From assembly GCF_021458635.1 (NCBI RefSeq), contig NZ_JAIRDQ010000010.1:236860-300859 (forward strand): a stretch of 64,000 nucleotides of DNA, read 5' to 3'. The stretch is from Bradyrhizobium monzae (lineage in GTDB: Bacteria > Pseudomonadota > Alphaproteobacteria > Rhizobiales > Xanthobacteraceae). Positions 7,821-15,255 of this stretch are shown here, one piece after another. The position numbers and the translations under genes were made by a program. Under the pieces are notes generated by a model, which worked only from the letters and a program-made list of their open reading frames with translations, did not search any database and was not told the origin of the DNA. Positions within the stretch are counted from its first letter, which is position 1. The number at the start of each line of letters is the position of its first letter.

Positions 7821-8588
7821 CTATCTGCGCCGGGCCGCCTGCGCGTGCTCCATGTACACGTGCTCGACCGACCGATCGAGCGAAGCGATCTTCTCGAAAC
7901 CGCGGCGCCAGTCCTGCAAATGCCGGCGCGTCCAGAGCACGCCGGCCTCGCGGTCGCGGCGACGGATCGCGTCGATGAGATGACCATGTGCGGCAACGAG
8001 GCGCGGGCCGCCTTCCGCCACGCCCGTCACGATCATCTCGGTGGTCGGATAGAACAGCTGCGCTGCGGGCTCGCGGGCGAGCTGGAGCACGCGGTTCTGC
8101 GACGCCTTTGCGACCAGCACGTGGAATTCGGCATCGCATTCGGCCAACGCCGCGGGATTGCCGACCACCGCCTCGCTGCGCACGAGATTGTCAGTGAGCT
8201 CCGCAAGATTCTCCTCGGTTGCGCTCTTCACCGCACCCTCGACGCTGGCGACCTCCAGCGTCATCGAAGCCTCGTAGAGCTCGCGAAACGTGACCTCATG
8301 CAGCACCAGCGCGCGGCTGAGACGGCTCGCGAGCTTGCTGTAGCGCGGCAGGCAGGCATGCAGGCGGCGCGAGGAGTCGCGGCTGATCAACCCGCCCTCC
8401 TCCAGCACCCGGATGCCTTCGCGAATGGTCGAGCGGTTGACGCCGAACTGCCGCACGAGGTCATGCTCTGTGCCGATGGGATCGCCGGGCTTGATGCGGC
8501 CGTTGACGATCTCGCGCTCAATGGCGTCGGCGACCTTCTGATAGGCCGGCGCGACATCGATCGGACGAAAGAGCGGCGAGACTGGCAA
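7821..8588 (-). CDS. GntR-family regulator, FadR subfamily (FCD domain)
   Basis: A 255-residue regulator. Residues 10-75 form the winged helix ('YQKVADAIEREIVNGRIKPGD', 'EHDLVRQFGVNRSTIREGIRVLEEGGLI'). Residues 95-230 are the all-helical FCD ligand domain, with 'ECDAEFHVLVAKAS' and, further on, 'AAHGHLIDAIRRRD' carrying likely metal-binding Asp and His residues. Translation probably starts at TTG 8588, because a strong AAGGAG lies six bases upstream and no early ATG exists. It is the first gene of a unit with the acyl-CoA ligase and MDR gene and is divergent from the binding-protein gene. Matching TTGTC-N-GACAA palindromes sit in both divergent promoters, so I infer autoregulation and joint control of uptake and activation. 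Confidence 0.85.
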   Translation of the reverse strand: MPVSPLFRPIDVAPAYQKVADAIEREIVNGRIKPGDPIGTEHDLVRQFGVNRSTIREGIRVLEEGGLISRDSSRRLHACLPRYSKLASRLSRALVLHEVTFRELYEASMTLEVASVEGAVKSATEENLAELTDNLVRSEAVVGNPAALAECDAEFHVLVAKASQNRVLQLAREPAAQLFYPTTEMIVTGVAEGGPRLVAAHGHLIDAIRRRDREAGVLWTRRHLQDWRRGFEKIASLDRSVEHVYMEHAQAARRR

Positions 8589-8606
8589 GACGACTCCTTA
8601 TGGCGA

Positions 8607-8646
8607 TTGTCCGACAAACTATAAGAGCGGCCCAAAAGGGCGTCAA
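8607..8646 (-). promoter_or_regulatory. Promoter of the gntR-ligase-MDR unit with an overlapping GntR operator
   Basis: On the minus strand there is TTGACG (8646-8641), a 17-bp spacer and TATAGT (8623-8618), a good sigma-70 promoter. Directly after the -10 lies the palindrome TTGTCCGACAA (8607-8617 on the plus strand), covering the expected start point. It fits the FadR-type pattern TNGTNNNACNA. Confidence 0.7.
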
Positions 8647-8677
8647 ACTCTGTCATTGATGACGCATCTGCAGCAAA

Positions 8678-8718
8678 TTGACTCTTGCGGAACCCCACTC
8701 TAACTTTGTCGGACAAAG
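8678..8718 (+). promoter_or_regulatory. Promoter of the binding-protein gene with an overlapping GntR operator
   Basis: TTGACT (8678-8683), a 17-bp spacer and TAACTT (8701-8706) form a sigma-70-like promoter. The perfect 15-bp palindrome CTTTGTCGGACAAAG (8704-8718) overlaps the -10 and the start point and shares the TTGTC-N-GACAA core with the site at 8607. Confidence 0.7.
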
Positions 8719-8751
8719 GGACGGAACAGTCCCGCAAGAGGAAACGTGTCC

Positions 8752-9957
8752 ATGAGACCTATCGCAGCATTCGTGTCTGCGGCCGGCTTGCTGTCGGCTG
8801 CCCTGATCATCCCCGCCTCTGCACAGCAGACCCCGCTCAAGATCGGCGTGCTCTCCGACTTCTCCTCGGTCTATTCCGACATCGGCGGCCAGGGGAATGT
8901 CGAGGCCACCAGGATGGCGATCGAGGACTTTGGCGGACAGATGTTCGGCAAGCCGATCGACATGGTCGCCGCCGACGTGCTCAACAAACCCGACGTCGCC
9001 TCTTCCCTTGCGCGCAAATGGTGGGAGACGGAAAACGTCGACATGATCATCGACATGCCCACCTCGGCCACCGCGCTCGCCGTGATGGAGCTGTCGAAGC
9101 AGTACGAGAAAGTGCTGATCGTAACGGACGCGGCAAGCTCCGACATCACCGGCAAATCCTGCTCGCCCTACACCGCGCACTGGACCTACGACACCTATTC
9201 CAACGCCCACACCGTCGGCAGCGCCATCGTCAAGAACGGCGGCGACAGCTGGTTCTTCCTCACCGCCGACTACGTGTTCGGTCATTCCATCGAGCGCGAC
9301 ACCGGCGATGTCGTGAGGGCCGCCGGCGGCAAGGTGCTCGGCAGTGTCAAGCATCCGCTCAACACGGCCGACTTCTCGTCATTCCTGCTCCAGGCCCAGG
9401 CCTCCAAGGCCAAGATCATCGGGCTTGCGAACGGCGGCGGCGACACCATCAACGCGATCAAGCAGGCCGGCGAGTTCGGCATCGTCGCCGGCGGGCAAAA
9501 TCTGGCGGCGATCGTGATGTTCATCTCCGACGTGCACAGCCTGGGGCTGAAGCTCGCGCAGGGGCTGATCGTCACCGAGGCCTATTACTGGGATCTCAAC
9601 GACAGGACCCGCGCCTTCGGCAAGCGCTTCATGGAACGCGTCAAGCGCATGCCGACGATGAACCAGGCCGCCACCTACAGCGCGACGCTGCATTACCTCA
9701 AGGCCGTGCAGGCCGCCGGCACCAAGGACACCAAGACGGTGATGGCCAAGATGCGCGAGCTTCCAGTGAAGGATGCCTTCACCGACAACGGCATCCTTCG
9801 CGAAGACGGCCGCATGGTGCACAGCATGTTCCTGTTCCAGGTGAAGAAGCCCGAGGAATCCAAGGGCCCGTGGGACTATTACAAGCTGCTTGCCGAAGTC
9901 CCGGCCGACCAGGCTTTCCGTCCGCTGAAGGATGGCGGCTGTCCGCTGGTAAAGTGA
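8752..9957 (+). CDS. Periplasmic substrate-binding protein of branched-chain amino acid (LivK) type
   Basis: A 401-residue exported binding protein (Peripla_BP_6-like). I choose ATG 8752, since AGAGGA is well spaced from it but too close to the GTG at 8746. Residues 1-25 are a Sec signal peptide ending ASA-QQTP. The mature protein starts 'LKIGVLSDFSSVYSDIGG', followed by 'ATRMAIEDFGG', as in LivK-type receptors. No permease or ATPase genes lie beside it, so it must work with a transporter encoded elsewhere. In alphaproteobacteria such orphan receptors often bind aromatic or other carboxylic acids. Its divergence from a GntR-acyl-CoA ligase unit with shared operators suggests it captures the acid that the ligase activates. 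Confidence 0.88.
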   Translation: MRPIAAFVSAAGLLSAALIIPASAQQTPLKIGVLSDFSSVYSDIGGQGNVEATRMAIEDFGGQMFGKPIDMVAADVLNKPDVASSLARKWWETENVDMIIDMPTSATALAVMELSKQYEKVLIVTDAASSDITGKSCSPYTAHWTYDTYSNAHTVGSAIVKNGGDSWFFLTADYVFGHSIERDTGDVVRAAGGKVLGSVKHPLNTADFSSFLLQAQASKAKIIGLANGGGDTINAIKQAGEFGIVAGGQNLAAIVMFISDVHSLGLKLAQGLIVTEAYYWDLNDRTRAFGKRFMERVKRMPTMNQAATYSATLHYLKAVQAAGTKDTKTVMAKMRELPVKDAFTDNGILREDGRMVHSMFLFQVKKPEESKGPWDYYKLLAEVPADQAFRPLKDGGCPLVK

Positions 9958-9970
9958 CGCAGCCGACGGC

Positions 9971-10001
9971 GGACCTGCATCGCATTGCACGCTGCAGGTC
10001 C
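9971..10001. terminator. Hairpin between convergent genes, probable bidirectional terminator
   Basis: GGACCTGCA (9971-9979) and TGCAGGTCC (9993-10001) are a perfect 9-bp inverted repeat with a 13-nt loop, placed exactly between the stops of the binding-protein gene and the AraC gene. There is no long T run, so termination strength is uncertain. Confidence 0.45.
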
Positions 10002-10002
10002 T

Positions 10003-10947
10003 CTAGCGGCGCCGCAAATCCGACGGGCTGTGCCCGAACTTCTTGCGAAACACCGTGCTGAAATATGACGAGGAGCTGAATCCCAGTTGATAGGCAACCT
10101 CGGTGATCGACAGGGACCGCAACTCGGGACGCGTCAAGACGTCGTAGCAACGCTGCAACCGCCGATCCAAGATCCATTCGGACACCGAGACATCCGTGAG
10201 CCGGAAGAGATAGTGCAGATGCCTGAGCGACACGCCATTGCTCTTCGCGATCCTCTCCAGCGACAAGTCCGCATCGGTGAGGTGGGTCTCGATCCAGGCC
10301 TTGACCGAGCGCAGACGCGCCTGCTGCGCGCTCGCATCTTCGGAGAATTCGTCCCGGTCGCCCATGTCGAGCGCGAGCGCCAGCACGTCCATGAGCTCGC
10401 CGCCAAGGCGGGTCCTTACGGTCTCGTCGAGCGAAGCGCCTTCCGCCGCAAGCGTCGCGCAGAACTCGGCGGCAATCCGCCCAAGACCACGGCTCGTCGC
10501 CATGGTCGTGACCACAGGCAGGCGCCCCTCGCTGAAGCGGGCCGAAAATTCCGTACGGGGGATTTCGAGGTAGAGCGACCGGACCTTACCGACGCATTCG
10601 AGATCATAGGCTTCCGAGGCCGAGAAGATCGCGCCGACGCCGGGATTCGAAAGCAGGGTCTGGCCGGCCTGGAGCACGTTGACCCGGCCCTGCTGGACGA
10701 ATTCGACGTAGTAGCAATCCTTGTCGAGTTTTGCGATGTGGCGCTCGCGCCGCGAGATACGCTGCTCCGACAACAGCACGTCCGTCATGGTGACGGCGCC
10801 GAAATGCGCCTCGCGGATGAAGCCGTGATAGTCGGACCGCTCCTCGGCATTGACGTCGACATGAACGTAGACATCGCAGATGGCGCCTTGCCATGCGGCG
10901 TAACGCTTGGACGGCTCCAGATCGTCTGTCGTGAATACCAGGTTCAT
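10003..10947 (-). CDS. AraC-family transcriptional regulator
   Basis: A 314-residue regulator when started at ATG 10947 (MNLVFTTDDL), with GGTGGG upstream; an ATG at 10962 and longer forms are possible. The N-terminal two thirds resemble the AraC-binding-like domain ('RYAAWQGAICDVYVHVD' near the start). The C-terminal 100 residues hold the double helix-turn-helix: 'LSLERIAKSNGVSLRHLHYLF' and 'SITEVAYQLGFSSSSYFSTVF', ending 'RKKFGHSPSDLRRR'. It is divergent from the six-gene ligase/ABC/propeller unit beginning at 11204 and is the obvious candidate activator of it. The 256-nt space between them shows no convincing operator to my eye. Confidence 0.88.
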   Translation of the reverse strand: MNLVFTTDDLEPSKRYAAWQGAICDVYVHVDVNAEERSDYHGFIREAHFGAVTMTDVLLSEQRISRRERHIAKLDKDCYYVEFVQQGRVNVLQAGQTLLSNPGVGAIFSASEAYDLECVGKVRSLYLEIPRTEFSARFSEGRLPVVTTMATSRGLGRIAAEFCATLAAEGASLDETVRTRLGGELMDVLALALDMGDRDEFSEDASAQQARLRSVKAWIETHLTDADLSLERIAKSNGVSLRHLHYLFRLTDVSVSEWILDRRLQRCYDVLTRPELRSLSITEVAYQLGFSSSSYFSTVFRKKFGHSPSDLRRR

Positions 10948-11203
10948 CGTCAGCCCACCCATCGCGCAGCCAGAATGAACGTCGTTTGTGCGTCGCACAA
11001 GTTCGCCCGGCGCCGAGATTCTAGATGGCCGCCGCCTGCACGCAAGACCGGTTTGCGCGGACAAGCAAAAGCTTTGCGCTCCGGAGCAAGCCGGGTCCGG
11101 GCGTGTGGCCTATGAAGGACAAAAATCGGTCAACGTGCCAGGCAGGAAACGCTCGCTTGCATCAGGATAGATCAACTGCTGCACAATCCGCCGTGCCGCT
11201 TGG

Positions 11204-13105
11204 ATGGTGGTGTCCGTGAGCGCGCCCTCGTTGATCACGACACGGTTCACGCAGCCGATCCGAACCATCGCCGACATCGAAGCGCTGGAAAGGCTGCCTT
11301 ACGATTCCCTGATCCCTTCCCGTAATCTGCATGATCTCTTCGAAGCCACGGCGCGCCTGCATCCCGAACGTCCCGCGCTGACGGTGCTGACCAAAGGCTC
11401 GCGCGAGCCCGGCGATGTCACGCTGACGCATCGGCAATTGCTCGCGGAGATCACGCGCGCGGCCAATCTTTTCCGATCGCACGGCATCGACGGGAGCGGC
11501 GGCACCGTTGCGTTCCTCTGCCCGATCCTGCCGCAGCTCTTCCCGGCCTTGCTCGGCGCCCAGATCGCGGGTGTCGCCAGCTCGATCAACTATCTTCTGA
11601 ACGAAGATGCGATTGCCGATCTGCTCGAAGCACAGAACGCAACTGTCCTGGTTGTCGCGTCAGAAGCGGCCGATCGTGCGATCTGGACCAGGGCGGTCAA
11701 TGTCGCGCGCCGCGTCCCATCGCTCAAGACGATCTTCGTGATCGGTCCGAACGGCCGCCTGACCAGCGGCGCCGTGAGCTTCGACGAGGCGGTCGCGACC
11801 ATGCGCGACACGCTGGACTTCGCACCATCGCAGGATCGCGACACGGTCTGCGCGCTGTTTCACACCGGCGGAACCACCGGACGACCCAAACTCGTGCGCC
11901 TGACACATGGAAACCAGATTCATGCGGCCTGGAGTTTCGCGCAGGTCCATGGGCTCGATGAGCTCGACGCCGCGATCAACGGCTTCCCGCTGTTTCACGT
12001 CGGCGGCACGATGACACTCGGCTTGTCCATTCAGGCGGCCGGCGGCCACGTGATCATTCCCTCGCCCTACAGCCTCAGAAGCCCGGATGCGATCCGCGAC
12101 TATTGGCACACGGTCGAGCGGTTCGGCGCGACCATCGTCAGCGGCGTGCCGACCTCGATCGCCGCGCTGGCCGAAGTGCCGATCGGGTCATCCGATGTCC
12201 GCTCCGTCCGCATGGCCCTCACCGGCGGGGCGGTAGCGCCGAAAGCCGTTAGCGAGCGGTTTCAGGCCCGGACCGGGATCACGCTGTTCGAGACCTACGG
12301 CATGACGGAGACCGCGGCGGCGATCGCGTTCAATCCCGGCCGCGGCACACCGGTGCAGGGCAGCGTCGGCTTCAGGGCGCCGTTCGCGCAGACGAAGATC
12401 GTCCCGCTTAGCGATGCCGACCTCAAGACGGAATGCCCGCCGCTCACCAGCGGCCTCGTCCTTGTCAGGGGGCCGCAAGTGTTTCCCGGCTACGTCGATC
12501 CCCAGCACAACAAGGGTGTACTCACCGGCGGCCACTGGATCGTCACCGGCGACGTTGGCTACCTCACTGCGGACCAGCGACTGGTGCTGACCGGACGCGA
12601 GAAGGACCTGATCGTGCGCAGCGGTCACAACATCGACCCCGCCGCGATCGAGGACGTCGCGAATGCCTTCCCCGGCGTGCAGATGAGCTCAGCCGTCGGC
12701 ATGCCGGACGCCTATGCCGGCGAAGTTCCCATTCTCTTCGTGGTACCGTCGCCGGGACAGACCATCGACCTGCCGCAACTGCGCGAGCATCTCGAACGCA
12801 ATGTCAATGAGCCTCCCGCCCGGCCGAAGCGCGTCGTTCTGCTCGAGACTCTCCCCGTTACCGCTGTCGGCAAGATCTTCAAGCCGAGGCTTCGCGACCT
12901 CGCTGTGCAGGAAAAAGTCCGAACCGAGATCGATCGCATCTTCGGTCCGGACGCCCCGGCAGACATTCTCGTCGACAAAGACGCCAGACTGAATACGCTG
13001 GTCCACGTCTTGATCGGCTCCAACGACCAGGACCGGCTGAAGGCACTCGCGGAAAGCCTGACACCGCTTCCACAGACCTACCGCATAGAGACCCGATCGT
13101 CATAA
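11204..13105 (+). CDS. AMP-forming acyl-CoA synthetase, first gene of the ABC/propeller unit
   Basis: A 633-residue ANL-superfamily ligase, longer than the 537-residue one at 6137 because of an extended C-terminus. Core motifs: 'ALFHTGGTTGRPKLVRLTH' near residue 220, 'FETYGMTETAAAIAF' near 362, 'IVTGDVGYLTADQRLVLTGR' near 445, and 'VTAVGKIFKPRLRDL' near 555 with the adenylation Lys. The last 65 residues, after the usual end, are predicted to form a small extra alpha/beta piece ('DARLNTLVHVLIGSND'). The use of GGT in place of SGT in the phosphate loop is seen in several acyl-CoA ligase subgroups. Being first in a unit with a sugar-type ABC importer is unusual and suggests that the imported compound, or its hydrolysis product, is a carboxylic acid that becomes a CoA thioester. 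Confidence 0.88.
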   Translation: MVVSVSAPSLITTRFTQPIRTIADIEALERLPYDSLIPSRNLHDLFEATARLHPERPALTVLTKGSREPGDVTLTHRQLLAEITRAANLFRSHGIDGSGGTVAFLCPILPQLFPALLGAQIAGVASSINYLLNEDAIADLLEAQNATVLVVASEAADRAIWTRAVNVARRVPSLKTIFVIGPNGRLTSGAVSFDEAVATMRDTLDFAPSQDRDTVCALFHTGGTTGRPKLVRLTHGNQIHAAWSFAQVHGLDELDAAINGFPLFHVGGTMTLGLSIQAAGGHVIIPSPYSLRSPDAIRDYWHTVERFGATIVSGVPTSIAALAEVPIGSSDVRSVRMALTGGAVAPKAVSERFQARTGITLFETYGMTETAAAIAFNPGRGTPVQGSVGFRAPFAQTKIVPLSDADLKTECPPLTSGLVLVRGPQVFPGYVDPQHNKGVLTGGHWIVTGDVGYLTADQRLVLTGREKDLIVRSGHNIDPAAIEDVANAFPGVQMSSAVGMPDAYAGEVPILFVVPSPGQTIDLPQLREHLERNVNEPPARPKRVVLLETLPVTAVGKIFKPRLRDLAVQEKVRTEIDRIFGPDAPADILVDKDARLNTLVHVLIGSNDQDRLKALAESLTPLPQTYRIETRSS

Positions 13106-13146
13106 CGGCTCCACAGAGGCCGACGTCGAAGAAAGGCAATAAGGGG

Positions 13147-14118
13147 ATGAAGCGCTTTCGGTTCAATCAGCAGGAGATCGTCTTCGCGGTCTTCGCGCTG
13201 CTGTTCCTTGTGTTCTCGATCTTCCTGAACGGTTTTCTGACGGCAGAAAACATGCTGACGCTGCTCCAGAACGTGGCAGTGCTCGGCATCCTGGGCCTCG
13301 CCATGGCGATCGTCGTGATCGGCCGCGGCATCGACATCTCGCTGATCGCGGCCCTCGCCGTGCCCCCGGGGCTCGCGCTTCAGATGGTGCAGAACGGCCA
13401 TTCGCTGCCGTTCTCGCTGCTGATCGCGGTGCTGCTCACGATCGCCTTCGGCCTCGTCAATGGCTGGCTGATCGCTTATGCCGAGGTGCCCTCGCTGTTT
13501 GCGACGCTGGCAACGGGGCTATTGCTCGCCGGACTCGGCCAAGCTGCGCTGTTCCAGCTCGACGTCGTGCAATGGAGCCCCGGCATGGACGGCTTCGAAC
13601 GTCTTGGACAAGGCACCGTTCTCGGTGTTCCGACCTCGATCTGGATGTTCGCGATCGCCTGCATCGTGGTCGCATTCCTGCTGCGCCAGACCCGCTGGGG
13701 CGCCTATATCTACGCGATCGGCGACAATCCTTACGCCGCGCGCGTCACCGGCATTCCCTCTCGCCCGATCATCGTGCTGCAATATGTGATCACCGCCCTA
13801 ATCGGCTGCTTTGCCGGCCTCGTGCTGGCGGCCTCCGTCAATTCGATGCCGACCCGCATCTTCAACTCGACGCTGATCTACGACGTGATCCTGGTGGTCG
13901 TGCTGGGCGGCATCGGACTGTCAGGCGGACGTGGCGGCGTGCTGAACGTCATCATCGGCACGCTGCTGATCGGCACCATGCTCAACGGGATGACCATCAT
14001 GGACATCTCCTACGCCGGACAGAATCTCATCAAAGGCGTGGTCCTGCTGCTCGCCGTCATCACGGACTCCTTCCTGAATCCGCGCAACGAAGAAACGGCA
14101 CAGCAGGGCGACATCTGA
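13147..14118 (+). CDS. ABC transporter permease, RbsC-like (CUT2 type), first permease
   Basis: A 323-residue inner-membrane permease of the BPD_transp_2 family, of usual length for RbsC. It has 8-10 hydrophobic segments. The diagnostic 'GRGIDISLIAALAV' near residue 59 matches the GGIDLSVG loop of ribose-type permeases, and 'GDNPYAARVTGIPSRPIIVLQYVITAL' near 195 is the loop that meets the ATPase, with 'VVLGGIGLSGGRGGVLNVIIGTLL' near 255. It begins 41 nt after the ligase and ends 40 nt before the binding protein. With the second permease at 15256 it should form the heterodimeric pore of one importer served by the ATPase at 18470. Confidence 0.9.
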   Translation: MKRFRFNQQEIVFAVFALLFLVFSIFLNGFLTAENMLTLLQNVAVLGILGLAMAIVVIGRGIDISLIAALAVPPGLALQMVQNGHSLPFSLLIAVLLTIAFGLVNGWLIAYAEVPSLFATLATGLLLAGLGQAALFQLDVVQWSPGMDGFERLGQGTVLGVPTSIWMFAIACIVVAFLLRQTRWGAYIYAIGDNPYAARVTGIPSRPIIVLQYVITALIGCFAGLVLAASVNSMPTRIFNSTLIYDVILVVVLGGIGLSGGRGGVLNVIIGTLLIGTMLNGMTIMDISYAGQNLIKGVVLLLAVITDSFLNPRNEETAQQGDI

Positions 14119-14158
14119 ACGACCGACAAGAACGACAACCATAACCAAGGAGGAAGCA

Positions 14159-15175
14159 ATGAAGACCTTTGGCAACCCGACAAGGGCAACCCTCGCCGCA
14201 CTGGCTCTCGCGACGCTGACCGGACCGGCTCTCGCCCAGCAGGGCCTGGACGAGCCATTCCAGAAACCATTCAAGGAAGCGCTCGCCGGCAAGACCGTGG
14301 CCTATGTGCCGGTGGCAATGAACTTCGACCTCACCGAGGGCTGGTATGCCGGGCTGAAAAAGGAGCTCGAGCCGTTCGGCGTCAAGTTCGTGATCCGCGA
14401 CGCCAACTGGAACACCAATGCCGGCGCGCAGGCCGTCACCTCGCTGATCTCCGAGAAGCCGGCGGTGATCGTGGTGCATAATCCGGACGTGCAGACCTAC
14501 GCCAAGCTGCTGCAGCGCGCTGAGAACGAAGGCATTTACGTCATCCAGATCAACATGGGCTCGGCTTATCGCAGCTCCGCCTTCGTCGGTGCCAACTGGG
14601 TCGAGATCGGCGAACGCCAGACCGAAGGCGTGGTCAAGGCCTGCGAGGGCAAGTCGAACAAGATTGCGATCATCCAGGGTGCGCTGTCCGCGGCAGCAAG
14701 CGCCTATACGCTCAAGGGCGTCGAGAACGTTCTCGCCAAGCATCCCGAGATCAAGGTGGTGTCAAGTCAAGCCGCCGATTGGGACGCCGCCAAAGCCAAG
14801 GCGATCACACAAACCGTGCTGAAGCAAAATCCCGACCTCTGCGGCATCGTCGGCTTCTGGGACGGCATGGACATCGGCACCGCGGCCGCAGTCAAGGAAG
14901 CAGGTCTCACCGGCAAGGTGTTCCTCGCGACATCGGGCGGCGGCGAGCGCAAGGGCGCCTGCGAGCTGGTGAAGTCGGGCGCATTCGATCTCAACATGAG
15001 CTACGACGTGCCGACCCAGGCGGCTCAGATGGCCGGCACGATCAAATGGCTGCTGTCGTCGGGCGCCAAGCCCGGTTCGATCAAGGGCTCGGAATACACC
15101 ACGCTGATTCCGATCACCAAGGAGAACGCCGACAGCCCGATGTCCTGCTGGAATCTCAGCGACCTCAAGAAATAG
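14159..15175 (+). CDS. Periplasmic sugar-type solute-binding protein (Peripla_BP_4)
   Basis: A 338-residue exported receptor. AAGGAGGAAG gives a strong ribosome site. The signal peptide (residues 1-28) ends 'PALA-QQGL'. The mature protein has 'TVAYVPVAMNFDLTEGWYAGL', then 'QAVTSLISEKPAVIVVHNPD', 'NEGIYVIQINMGSAYRS' and 'GIVGFWDGMDIGTAAAVKEAG', the layout of ribose- and xylose-type binding proteins. The usual sugar-site pattern is not obvious, so the ligand may not be a sugar; the flanking acyl-CoA ligase and propellers point to an acid, ester or lactone. A strong intercistronic hairpin follows, which would favour higher amounts of this protein than of the downstream membrane components. Confidence 0.9.
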   Translation: MKTFGNPTRATLAALALATLTGPALAQQGLDEPFQKPFKEALAGKTVAYVPVAMNFDLTEGWYAGLKKELEPFGVKFVIRDANWNTNAGAQAVTSLISEKPAVIVVHNPDVQTYAKLLQRAENEGIYVIQINMGSAYRSSAFVGANWVEIGERQTEGVVKACEGKSNKIAIIQGALSAAASAYTLKGVENVLAKHPEIKVVSSQAADWDAAKAKAITQTVLKQNPDLCGIVGFWDGMDIGTAAAVKEAGLTGKVFLATSGGGERKGACELVKSGAFDLNMSYDVPTQAAQMAGTIKWLLSSGAKPGSIKGSEYTTLIPITKENADSPMSCWNLSDLKK

Positions 15176-15191
15176 TCCGACGCTGACGCTC

Positions 15192-15226
15192 GAAGTCCCC
15201 GAGGCCACACCTGCCTCGGGGACTTC
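15192..15226 (+). promoter_or_regulatory. Intercistronic 14-bp hairpin after the binding-protein gene
   Basis: GAAGTCCCCGAGGC (15192-15205) and GCCTCGGGGACTTC (15213-15226) pair perfectly around a 7-nt loop. No T run follows, so it is more likely an mRNA-stabilising or attenuating hairpin than a terminator. It lies inside the unit, between the receptor gene and the permease-propeller gene, as in other importers where the receptor is made in excess. Confidence 0.6.
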
Positions 15227-15255
15227 CCTCCCACCATTGTCCATGCACTGCTGGA

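Noticed and set aside
6278..7978. 566-codon plus-strand open frame
   Set aside because: Antisense to the acyl-CoA ligase with its complete motif set; the translation has no recognisable domain.
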